Part shown: in pieces, positions 1 to 5,086 of the stretch
Layout: each line of letters begins with the position of its first letter
Position numbering within the stretch: position 1 is the first letter of the stretch
NCBI GenBank assembly: GCA_902783445.1
Contig: CACZQX010000247.1
Coordinates: forward strand, 1 to 5,598
Reading direction: 5' to 3'
Length of the DNA stretch: 5,598 nucleotides
Source: an uncultured Lachnospiraceae bacterium
GTDB lineage: Bacteria; Bacillota; Clostridia; Lachnospirales; Lachnospiraceae
Translations under genes and position numbers: made by a program
Notes under the pieces: model-generated
What the model was told of the DNA's origin: nothing
The model's database searches: none
The model's input: only the letters and a program-made list of their open reading frames with translations

Positions 1-143
1 CTGATTTCTTCACTCTTTTCGCTTACTACGAACTTTTTCGTATCCGAAAGCGTAATAACAGTATCCGGTGTGTCCTCAATATGTTGAATCATATCAGGAT
101 TGATCATTAATTCTTTTCCGTTCAATCTTGTTACAGTAATCAT
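1..143 (-). CDS. flbD: FlbD/SwrD-family flagellar protein, cut at the C-terminus by the window edge
   Basis: Small cytoplasmic flagellar protein. The Bacillus subtilis homologue (SwrD, formerly YlzI) is reported to raise flagellar motor power. The 47 visible codons begin MITVTRLNGKELMINPDMIQ and continue with an IEDTPDTVITL segment. This matches the family signature: VTRLNG, an Asn-Pro/Asp-Ile core, then TPDTVITL and a K-K-x-V-V-x-E ending. The family is usually about 60-80 residues, so only a short tail is missing. The ATG at 143-141 has a GGAGG ribosome binding site at 153-149 with 5-base spacing. Its position directly after flgE is the standard Firmicutes order, usually followed by motor or fliL/fliM genes outside this window. 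The gene lies unusually far from flgE (189 bases), behind a block of palindromes that may affect its expression. Confidence 0.88.
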   Translation of the reverse strand, partial: MITVTRLNGKELMINPDMIQHIEDTPDTVITLSDTKKFVVSEKSEEI

Positions 144-153
144 AAATACCTCC

Positions 154-171
154 ATTGTCATAAGCTGTCAC
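154..171. repeat. 18-bp direct repeat, copy 1
   Basis: ATTGTCATAAGCTGTCAC occurs here and again, perfectly, at 227-244. Both copies are followed by four bases and GTGAC, so each carries a GTCAC-N4-GTGAC mini-hairpin. The 73-base period encloses a different palindrome. Perfect repetition of 18 bases within 100 bases of non-coding DNA is very unlikely by chance. It resembles the ends or units of a dispersed intergenic repeat. Confidence 0.85.
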
Positions 172-194
172 GTAAGTGACTGATTGCTTATGAC
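157..194 (-). repeat. Compound stem-loop immediately upstream of the flbD ribosome binding site
   Basis: The outer arms GTCATAAGC (157-165) and GCTTATGAC (186-194) are perfect 9-bp complements. Inside them GTCAC (167-171) and GTGAC (176-180) form a second 5-bp stem with a 4-base loop. The two stems are separated by a one-base/five-base asymmetric internal loop. In the minus-strand RNA the structure ends three bases before GGAGG of flbD, so it could limit ribosome access or protect a processed 5' end. No U-tract follows, so it is not a classic intrinsic terminator. Confidence 0.7.
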
Positions 195-198
195 CCGG

Positions 199-223
199 CG
201 ACATTTTGCGAAGCAAAATGTTG
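199..223. repeat. Perfect inverted repeat forming a long 3-base-loop hairpin
   Basis: ACATTTTGC (201-209) and GCAAAATGT (213-221) are perfect 9-bp complements around the loop GAA (TTC on the minus strand). The stem extends by one C-G pair (199/223) and one G-T wobble (200/222). It sits between the two 18-bp direct repeats and looks like the central palindrome of a repeat cassette. No run of T follows on either strand, so it is not a canonical terminator. Confidence 0.75.
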
Positions 224-226
224 TTT

Positions 227-244
227 ATTGTCATAAGCTGTCAC
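227..244. repeat. 18-bp direct repeat, copy 2
   Basis: This is a perfect second copy of ATTGTCATAAGCTGTCAC, followed by TTTTGTGAC (copy 1 is followed by GTAAGTGAC). The differing four-base loop with conserved GTGAC beyond it suggests that the flanking stem has been preserved, not just the repeat. Confidence 0.85.
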
Positions 245-253
245 TTTTGTGAC
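240..253 (-). repeat. Small GTCAC-TTTT-GTGAC hairpin
   Basis: A 5-bp perfect stem with a 4-base loop at the end of direct-repeat copy 2. It is the counterpart of the inner stem at 167-180 and shows that the stem, not the loop, is conserved between the copies. It is weak on its own. Confidence 0.5.
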
Positions 254-285
254 TTGTTCCCCAAAAACTTCTATATAGCACCTAT

Positions 286-307
286 GGGGTAGCCGTATGA
301 CTACCCC
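286..307 (-). terminator. GC-rich stem-loop downstream of flgE, possible weak terminator or RNA-end stabiliser
   Basis: GGGGTAG (286-292) and CTACCCC (301-307) form a perfect 7-bp stem with an 8-base loop, about 25 bases after the flgE stop. On the minus strand an A-rich stretch (CCAAAA) precedes the stem, but no U-tract follows, so efficient intrinsic termination of the operon is doubtful. A transcript-processing or stabilising hairpin that raises flgE yield relative to flbD is an alternative. On the plus strand CTACCCC is followed by TTTT, but no plus-strand gene ends here. Confidence 0.4.
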
Positions 308-332
308 TTTTGGTTGACTGTATATTTAATTA

Positions 333-1787
333 TTATCTCTTAAGATTTACAAGTTCTTCAAGCATTGTATCTGATGTTGTGATAATTCTTGAGTTAGCCT
401 GGAAACCTCTCTGTGTTGTAATCATGTCTGTAAACTCTTTTGAAAGATCTACGTTTGACATTTCAACAACACCGGATGACATTGTTTCGCCGAGTGCTGT
501 AATCTGATAACCGATACCATTGAATTCACCCGAGTTAAGAGTTGATTTGTAAAGGTTATCGCCGATTTTTTCAAGACCTGCAGGGTTTGAAAAATTCGAA
601 ACCGCAATCTGTCCGATTACATATGTATCACCATTGCTGTATGATGCAACGATACGTCCGTCAGTTTGTATACCGACGCTTGACATTTCACCTGTTGCCT
701 TACCTGCGCCCGCAATACCGTCTTCTTTACCTTTTTTGCAATCGATTGTGCTTTCTCCCGCATAACTTCTCGTATTGGAAAGGTCGAATTCAATAGTTGT
801 TGTGCGAAGAGATGTTTTTGATGTAGGAGGTGTAGCGCCTGTATCACCGTCAAATCCCAAGTGAATATTGTTTAAATATTCGCCTGTGTCCGGATCTTGA
901 CCGTCAATACGGTTTGTACCTGACTGAGCATCGGCCAAAGTTCCGTAAATACCCGAAATAGCACCTGTTGCTTCATCGTATTTTACGTAGATTGTGTTTT
1001 CTTCGGCAGCTTTATCTCCGGGATTGAATGTAACTGTTTCTTCTCCGGCTGCAGCTTGCTGTTTTGTTTTGTAGAAGCTTGCTGTGTAATCGGTAACTTC
1101 GCTACCGTTAAGAACAGAACCGATTTTCATTGTATAAATACCTGCTGTATCTGTCTGTTTCATATTAAGCTGAATACCGTACTGTGTGCCGAGGCTGTCG
1201 TATGCGTATGCGATACGTGTTACGGTATCTGTTGAGTTACAGTCGATATTGCCCTTAAATGTTGTATCGGTTGTTGCCGATGGAGGAGCGATTTTAAATG
1301 CATCGCTGTAAATCTGAAGAGGTCTTACTTCGTCTGTCTGAAGATCGCCACCTACGCCATTGGCTGTGTAACCCATAACATATTTACCTGATGGAGTAAC
1401 CAAGTTACCGTTTTCATCAGTCTGGAAGTTACCTGCTTTTGAGAAGTAAGTACCGCTGTTGTCCTGTACGATAAAGAAACTGTTACCGTTAATCATAAGG
1501 TCAAATGCACGTCCTGTAGACTGTGTACCACCCTGTCCGTTAATATCGATTGAAATTGCTGAAACCTGAGAACCAAGACCTATCTGTTTTGCGTTCTGAC
1601 CACCTGTTCTTGTGGTTTCGTTAGCGCCCGATGCAATCTGAGTTGTCTGATAGAAAAGTTCGCTAAAAGTAACTGACTGTGCTTTGTAGCCAACTGTGTT
1701 AACGTTTGCGATGTTATTACCGATAACATCCATTTTTGTCTGGTGAACCTTAAGACCGGCTATACCAGAATAAAGTGATCTCATCAT
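333..1787 (-). CDS. flgE: Flagellar hook protein FlgE
   Basis: Major subunit of the extracellular hook, the flexible joint between rod and filament, exported through the flagellar type III apparatus. The 484 residues open with MMRSLYSGIAGLKVHQTKMD and the VIGNNIANVNTVGYK motif, the N-terminal rod/hook signature (about 5-40). A D1-like FFIVQDNSGTYFSKAGNF segment follows at 104-121. The centre (about 150-370) is the exposed, variable part. The C-terminus (about 436-484) has SSGVVEMSNVDLSKEFTDMI and a QRGFQANSR motif, the conserved D0 helix shared by rod and hook proteins. The start is the first of two tandem ATGs, with GGAGG at 1801-1797. FlgF/FlgG are excluded by length and by position after flgD. 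Two cysteines (C183 and C350) lie in similar I-D-C contexts in the variable region, unusual for a secreted axial protein. Confidence 0.96.
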   Translation of the reverse strand: MMRSLYSGIAGLKVHQTKMDVIGNNIANVNTVGYKAQSVTFSELFYQTTQIASGANETTRTGGQNAKQIGLGSQVSAISIDINGQGGTQSTGRAFDLMINGNSFFIVQDNSGTYFSKAGNFQTDENGNLVTPSGKYVMGYTANGVGGDLQTDEVRPLQIYSDAFKIAPPSATTDTTFKGNIDCNSTDTVTRIAYAYDSLGTQYGIQLNMKQTDTAGIYTMKIGSVLNGSEVTDYTASFYKTKQQAAAGEETVTFNPGDKAAEENTIYVKYDEATGAISGIYGTLADAQSGTNRIDGQDPDTGEYLNNIHLGFDGDTGATPPTSKTSLRTTTIEFDLSNTRSYAGESTIDCKKGKEDGIAGAGKATGEMSSVGIQTDGRIVASYSNGDTYVIGQIAVSNFSNPAGLEKIGDNLYKSTLNSGEFNGIGYQITALGETMSSGVVEMSNVDLSKEFTDMITTQRGFQANSRIITTSDTMLEELVNLKR

Positions 1788-1885
1788 AATGATTTACCTC
1801 CATAAATACTATTGAAGGCAGATCCGTAAATTTTGTTTAACTCCGTCAGGCGTTCGGGAGTTAAAACTCTCCTTTGTGTTTCCAC
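1784..1885 (-). CDS. Possible 33-residue micro-ORF ending on the flgE start codon
   Basis: This is a tentative gene. A GTG at 1885-1883 opens a reading frame encoding about 33 residues, including LTPERLTELNKIYGSAFNSI and ending YGGKSL. Its TGA at 1786-1784 overlaps the first flgE ATG in an ATGA arrangement typical of translational coupling. It is also in frame with the preceding TIGR02530-type gene, five codons after its TAA. Against it: there is no good ribosome binding site before the GTG, no other usual start codon, and its last codons double as the flgE ribosome binding site. I recognise no family. It may be non-coding leader, or the remains of a longer C-terminus of the upstream gene. 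Confidence 0.25.
   Translation of the reverse strand: METQRRVLTPERLTELNKIYGSAFNSIYGGKSL
1836..1865 (-). promoter_or_regulatory. Perfect 9-bp stem-loop in the leader of flgE
   Basis: TTTAACTCC (1836-1844) and GGAGTTAAA (1857-1865) are perfect complements with a 12-base loop. The structure lies about 35 bases upstream of the flgE ribosome binding site and about 32 bases after the preceding stop. No U-tract follows on the minus strand, so it is not an obvious terminator. It could be an RNA processing or stability element allowing high flgE expression. It overlaps the possible micro-ORF. Confidence 0.5.
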
Positions 1886-1897
1886 ATTGGTCCAAGT

Positions 1898-2299
1898 TTA
1901 TATAATTACGGCTCCGTCAATATTTGTAAATACTTTTTCCTGTGCTTTTGCACTATCCATTGCTGTCACAACCGTGTTGTTGTCGACGTTTACTATAAAT
2001 GCCATGTTATCTACCAAAACAAGGGATTCGCTGATTCCTTTTTCGCCGGCTTTTTGTGCGCCTGCTTTAAGTCTGTCAAGCTGTTCCGATGTCATTTCGA
2101 TTTCTCTGCTTTCAAGTCTTGCTCCGGCATGTTTAGAAAACTTAAGTTCTTTTACTTCTGCGGTTTTATGTGTTTGTTCAAGGAATATATCCTGGAATGA
2201 AACACCGTTTTCGTTTCCGCTTTTGTTTGGCTTGTTTTTGTTTAAGTATTGGTTGGTAACTTGTTCAATGGATATAAAGTTGTTATTTTTAATGTCCAT
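1898..2299 (-). CDS. Small conserved flagellar-operon protein (TIGR02530 / Flagellar_put type)
   Basis: This 133-residue protein is of the type found between flgD and flgE in many Firmicutes, with no firmly established function. The N-terminus (1-50) is polar and Asn/Lys-rich, likely disordered. The conserved part starts at LKFSKHAGARLESREI (52-67), continues through a helix with LDRLKAGAQKAGEKGISES (74-92), and ends in beta-like LVLVDNMAFIVNVDNNTVVT and VFTNIDGAVII. That arrangement matches the family. There is no signal peptide or membrane segment. The ATG has AGAGGT upstream at 2312-2307. It follows flgD after an 18-base gap and is probably co-transcribed with flgD and flgE, suggesting a hook-assembly role such as export or chaperoning. 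That role is inference. Confidence 0.85.
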   Translation of the reverse strand: MDIKNNNFISIEQVTNQYLNKNKPNKSGNENGVSFQDIFLEQTHKTAEVKELKFSKHAGARLESREIEMTSEQLDRLKAGAQKAGEKGISESLVLVDNMAFIVNVDNNTVVTAMDSAKAQEKVFTNIDGAVII

Positions 2300-2317
2300 A
2301 ATAATTACCTCTTAAAT

Positions 2318-2773
2318 CTACTGTTCATCAGCAATTTGTTTGAGATAAGCGTCGCTTACAACCGAGTAAAGGTCTTCCGCATTGTAAAGTTCTCCGTCGA
2401 TTGAGAGAAAAACTTTTTCGGCTTTCACTTCTGTGTATTCAACCATTCCCGCTATATATGCCGATGTCTCACCGCTTGATGAACCGACTGCCATAATAAC
2501 ATTTTTTCCTACCAAAGAATGTGCTGTCTGATTTGAAAGTGCCGCTGATACATTCTGCATTTCCTCAAGTGCGCTGAACTGTGCCAACTGTCCGATAAAT
2601 TCCGTATCGCTTGATGGATTTAAAGGATCCTGGTACTGCATCTGAGTTGTAAGAAGTGTTAAAAAAGCGTCTTTACCAAGTTTGCTGGTGCCTTTGGTGT
2701 CTTCTTTTTGATATGTTTCGGTAGCTTTGTAATCCGATTTAATATCTTGCATAATTGCATTAATATCTGACAT
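2318..2773 (-). CDS. flgD: Flagellar hook assembly (capping) protein FlgD, short form
   Basis: FlgD is exported to the distal end of the growing hook and caps it so that FlgE monomers fold and polymerise; it is discarded once the hook is complete. The family signature is clear: KDAFLTLLTTQMQYQDPLNP (34-53), then TEFIGQLAQFSALEEMQNVS (57-76). SLVGKNV at 86-92 begins the C-terminal part. At 151 residues the protein is much shorter than the enterobacterial one (about 230). It resembles the short Bacillus-type FlgD and appears to lack the FnIII/Ig-like insert. After about residue 105, a small beta-rich segment with V-F-L-S-I-D-G remains. The ATG is preceded by a strong AGGAGG at 2785-2780 with 6-base spacing, and the gene starts 17 bases after the fliK stop. 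Confidence 0.95.
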   Translation of the reverse strand: MSDINAIMQDIKSDYKATETYQKEDTKGTSKLGKDAFLTLLTTQMQYQDPLNPSSDTEFIGQLAQFSALEEMQNVSAALSNQTAHSLVGKNVIMAVGSSSGETSAYIAGMVEYTEVKAEKVFLSIDGELYNAEDLYSVVSDAYLKQIADEQ

Positions 2774-2790
2774 ATCTTTCCTCCTGTGCT

Positions 2791-4125
2791 TTAAGCTGAG
2801 TAACTAACCGTTGCTCCTTTGAGCATGAGCTCCTCTTCTTCGTTGATTTGCTCTGATGCTATTCCAAATTCGTCATCGTCAAAACTCTTAAATGCTTTTT
2901 TAGATTTCTTTCCGCCGTTTTGTTCTTCTTTTGTTCCGGCGAATTGGTCATTGAAACTTCTGCTTGCTATGGTAACCTCAAGGTCTTCCACCTTAAGTCC
3001 CTGATTGTTGAGATTTTCTCTTAAAATTTCCAAGTTGGCTTTAACAATTTGTTCAACCTGTCTGTCCGTAACTACGATTTTTGCTTTAACAACATCGTTT
3101 TCGGTTGCAATATTGATTGAAACTTTACCGAGATGTTCGGGATTAAGCTGCATTTCGATGCTTGATGTATCAAGCTTGATTGTTGCTTTGATTTCATCAA
3201 CTATCTGTTCAACAACTTCTCTTGCATTTGCAATCCCCGCTGTTTCTTCAATAACTTCGGAAACTTTTTCCGTAAAGTTATTAAATGTAGTCTGGAAATT
3301 CTCATTTGTCTTTTCGTTAGAAGTTTTTTCGGTGGTGTCTTTTCTAACTTCCGCTTTTATTGTTTCTTTGTCTTCGAGATTTTCACTCTCGTTTTGATTT
3401 GAAGCGTTTGTCTGTGGTCTGACATCTGCAATTTCTTCATCTTCTGCAATAGCCGCATTTTGAAGAATCGCTTCCCCTTTAACTTCATTGTTTTCATCTT
3501 TAACAATGAGTTTAGGATCAAATTTGATTTCATTGTCGACCGTTTCAAATCCCTCGAGCATTTTAGCTGCATCTTCAAAGCTGATTCCCAATTCTTTTGA
3601 AATGTCGGATGTTATTTTTTCAAAAAGATTCGAGATTTCTTTTACAAGATTTGTAAAGTCTTCGTTCATAATCAAATTTGAAATGTCAGGCACGTTTTCA
3701 CCACTAATTACGACCTGAATGACATTTTCGAAGTTTAAAAGATCCGTGGATACAAGTCCAAGCTGTCCCATGATTTCTTCTAAATCTTCTTCAGATAAGT
3801 CTGTGAAGTTTTCAATGAGCTGTTTGATTTCTTTGATGCAATCCTTTACGCTTTCGCAAGCTTCCTCGATGATTTTTTCTTCCGGCTTTGACTCTTTAAT
3901 CACCGATTTGATATCGGTTTTTTCGGTTAAAGTATCATCTTTGATACTGTCGGATTTAACCTGATCGTCTGCCTTATTGTTGTCGAGTTTGTTTGCTGCC
4001 GATTGAATCGCATCTTTGAAACCGGCATTTTCAGTCTTTCCTAACTGAACCGATGACAAATCCTGGCTTTGCATCGTAGCGTTAAATACAAGGAAACTTG
4101 CATTTAATGTGCTAACATCTGCCAT
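2791..4125 (-). CDS. fliK: Flagellar hook-length control protein FliK
   Basis: FliK is secreted during hook assembly, measures hook length and, through its C-terminal domain, makes FlhB switch export from rod/hook to filament substrates. The 444-residue product starts MADVSTLNASFLVFNATMQ. It has a long, low-complexity acidic/polar middle rich in Glu, Lys, Asn and Thr (about 30-290), as expected for the ruler part. It then has the compact Flg_hook domain (about 313-392) containing MQLNPEHLGKVSI, the hallmark L-N-P-x-x-L-G motif. A charged tail with a KKSKK patch follows. I chose the ATG at 4125-4123 because AGGAGG lies at 4138-4133 with 7-base spacing. An upstream TTG at 4230 would add 35 residues but has no ribosome binding site. 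The position between the motE/ylxF-like gene and flgD is canonical. Confidence 0.93.
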   Translation of the reverse strand: MADVSTLNASFLVFNATMQSQDLSSVQLGKTENAGFKDAIQSAANKLDNNKADDQVKSDSIKDDTLTEKTDIKSVIKESKPEEKIIEEACESVKDCIKEIKQLIENFTDLSEEDLEEIMGQLGLVSTDLLNFENVIQVVISGENVPDISNLIMNEDFTNLVKEISNLFEKITSDISKELGISFEDAAKMLEGFETVDNEIKFDPKLIVKDENNEVKGEAILQNAAIAEDEEIADVRPQTNASNQNESENLEDKETIKAEVRKDTTEKTSNEKTNENFQTTFNNFTEKVSEVIEETAGIANAREVVEQIVDEIKATIKLDTSSIEMQLNPEHLGKVSINIATENDVVKAKIVVTDRQVEQIVKANLEILRENLNNQGLKVEDLEVTIASRSFNDQFAGTKEEQNGGKKSKKAFKSFDDDEFGIASEQINEEEELMLKGATVSYSA

Positions 4126-4158
4126 GAAATGTCCTCCTTTTGCTGATTTGCGCCGCCC

Positions 4159-4182
4159 CCAATACGAAGTATTTTTTATTGG
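4159..4182 (-). repeat. Small stem-loop in the fliK leader
   Basis: CCAATA (4159-4164) pairs with TATTGG (4177-4182). Alternatively AATAC (4161-4165) pairs with GTATT (4169-4173) around GAA. On the minus-strand RNA it is followed by a G-rich run, about 20 bases before the AGGAGG of fliK. Both stems are only 5-6 bp and AT-rich, so stability is modest. Confidence 0.3.
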
Positions 4183-4233
4183 CGTACGCTCTTTTTGTAT
4201 ATAAAACTGTCTTGCATCAGCTTTATACAATTT

Positions 4234-4261
4234 ATATCGGACTTTTTTTAAAAAAGCTGTA
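4234..4261 (-). promoter_or_regulatory. Candidate sigma-28 (SigD/FliA) promoter upstream of fliK
   Basis: On the minus strand TACA (4261-4258) is followed by 16 bases and TCCGATAT (4241-4234). The SigD consensus in Bacillus is TAAA, about 15 bases, then GCCGATAT, so this has 3 of 4 and 7 of 8 matching positions with near-ideal spacing. The spacer is a T6A7 tract, likely curved. It lies about 110 bases upstream of the fliK ATG and would give fliK and the genes beyond it a second, late promoter. The match is by eye only, and an AT-rich region makes chance hits plausible. Confidence 0.35.
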
Positions 4262-4300
4262 GCTTACAATTGTATTTATTTCAAAACAAGCTTATGTAAA

Positions 4301-5086
4301 CTACGGAACAAGAAGCTGTGTAACCTTTGCCGCATAAACAGGGTCAATCTTAGCAAGTTCTTCCATGATTTGAGCTCTGTTTTCCGTCTCGATTGCATTC
4401 AAAATACCCACAACGGTTTCAAGATTTCCGGACATTTCGTTAAGTATGGATGCCGCACTCTTTGGATCCATTTCACTGAAGGTATTTGCAAATGTCTGAT
4501 ACTGCTCATCAAGGGCCATTTTTTCAACAACCTGTTTATAGATTTTTTCGGCTATTTCCGGCTCTATGGATTCGTAATATTCCTTATAGTTGGAAATATC
4601 CACCGCTTTGTCGCCGAACACCACATCCGTATAGAATTTTTCTCTGATTGTTTCGTATACCAACTGATTGTCTTCAAAAGACTTGAGTCTTGAAACTTCA
4701 GATTCCAATTCTTTTATGGTATCGTCTTTAACCGCCTCACGACTTTCATATTGATCCAATTTAAGCTCAAGTTCTTTAATATAGCTGATTGCTTCGGCAA
4801 GAGATGAATAAGGATATTCTTCACTTGCTATCAATTCTTCATCCGTTGTATCCGGAAGAATTTTGTTTATGATAGGCACATCCTTAAATACAGGTGCCAG
4901 CACCTTGCTTCCGAATCCACCAACATCAAGCTTTATCAAAACGCAAAGAACCGCAATCCAGATGGCCGCTATCAAAACACCAATAATAATAGAAAAAGGT
5001 TTACTTGGTTTTTTGCCTTCATCATCGTCATCATCCAGCATCGGAGCTACATCTCCAACCTGTTCTTCCATATCTTCGTTAGCCAT
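4301..5086 (-). CDS. Membrane-anchored MgtE-N-like flagellar protein (MotE/YlxF type)
   Basis: The 261-residue protein sits where B. subtilis has ylxF and belongs to the COG3334-like group named after Sinorhizobium MotE, a chaperone for a motility protein. It has an acidic cytoplasmic N-terminus with a run of Asp (18-22). One transmembrane helix follows at about 31-52 (FSIIIGVLIAAIWIAVLCVL), then a probable coiled coil (about 98-139). The C-terminal helical repeat (about 206-258) has FSEMDPKSAASILNEMSG and ELAKIDPVYAAKV, typical of MgtE-N/FliG-like repeats. The C-terminal part should lie outside the membrane. I chose the ATG at 5086-5084, preceded by AGGTGA (5097-5092) with 5-base spacing. 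A GTG at 5095 would add three residues but sits too close to its ribosome binding site. The start overlaps the fliJ stop by 8 bases, implying coupled translation. The exact role here is inference. Confidence 0.85.
   Translation of the reverse strand: MANEDMEEQVGDVAPMLDDDDDEGKKPSKPFSIIIGVLIAAIWIAVLCVLIKLDVGGFGSKVLAPVFKDVPIINKILPDTTDEELIASEEYPYSSLAEAISYIKELELKLDQYESREAVKDDTIKELESEVSRLKSFEDNQLVYETIREKFYTDVVFGDKAVDISNYKEYYESIEPEIAEKIYKQVVEKMALDEQYQTFANTFSEMDPKSAASILNEMSGNLETVVGILNAIETENRAQIMEELAKIDPVYAAKVTQLLVP

Larger units (their letters stand above)
144..332 (-). other. flgE-flbD intergenic region rich in palindromes, no gene seen
   Basis: The 189 bases between the flgE stop and the flbD start hold no convincing ORF. 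Reading along the minus-strand transcript, the region contains a GC-rich stem-loop (307-286), a short GTCAC/GTGAC hairpin (253-240), a long 11-bp stem (223-199), a compound hairpin (194-157), and then the flbD ribosome binding site. This much inverted-repeat content contrasts with the 17-18 base gaps in fliK-flgD and flgD-TIGR02530. It suggests either an inserted repeat element or a folded leader. Confidence 0.7.
4126..4300 (-). other. Leader region between the motE/ylxF-like gene and fliK
   Basis: These 175 AT-rich bases hold no convincing gene. Along the minus strand they contain a weak AAGC-TACA-GCTT hairpin followed by six T (about 4268-4251), which could be a leaky terminator for the upstream genes. 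After it come a T6A7 tract, a sigma-28-like promoter candidate, a small stem-loop at 4182-4159, a G-rich stretch (4160-4151), and the fliK ribosome binding site. A gap of this length in an otherwise tight operon suggests a transcription boundary before fliK. Confidence 0.5.

Noticed and set aside
154..253. CRISPR array
   Set aside because: There are only two repeat units, they themselves contain inverted repeats, and the sequence between them is a palindrome rather than a unique spacer. No cas gene is present.
617..853. 78-codon minus-strand ORF inside flgE in another frame
   Set aside because: It is a shifted-frame shadow of the variable part of flgE, with no start signal and an unnatural composition.
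1833..2315. 160-codon plus-strand ORF opposite the TIGR02530-type gene
   Set aside because: It lies antisense to a gene with a recognisable conserved protein. Its translation is hydrophobic and Ser/Cys-rich, as expected from the complement of a Lys/Glu-rich gene, and it has no ribosome binding site.
2819..3964. Several plus-strand ORFs opposite fliK
   Set aside because: They are Ser/Phe/Leu-rich complements of a low-complexity Glu/Lys/Asp-rich gene, without ribosome binding sites or recognisable domains.
4126..4230. 35-residue N-terminal extension of FliK from an upstream TTG
   Set aside because: The TTG has no ribosome binding site and the extension is basic and leader-like. The ATG at 4125 has a near-perfect AGGAGG at the right spacing and starts a typical FliK N-terminus.
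4289..4297. CTTATG-containing segments near 4291 and 5590 as further copies of the intergenic repeat
   Set aside because: They share only 6-7 bases with GCTTATGAC and lack the neighbouring GTCAC/GTGAC stems, so coincidence is more likely.
4370..4693. 107-codon plus-strand ORF opposite the motE/ylxF-like gene
   Set aside because: It is fully antisense to a supported gene. The Phe/His/Ile-rich translation matches no family I recognise and there is no ribosome binding site.
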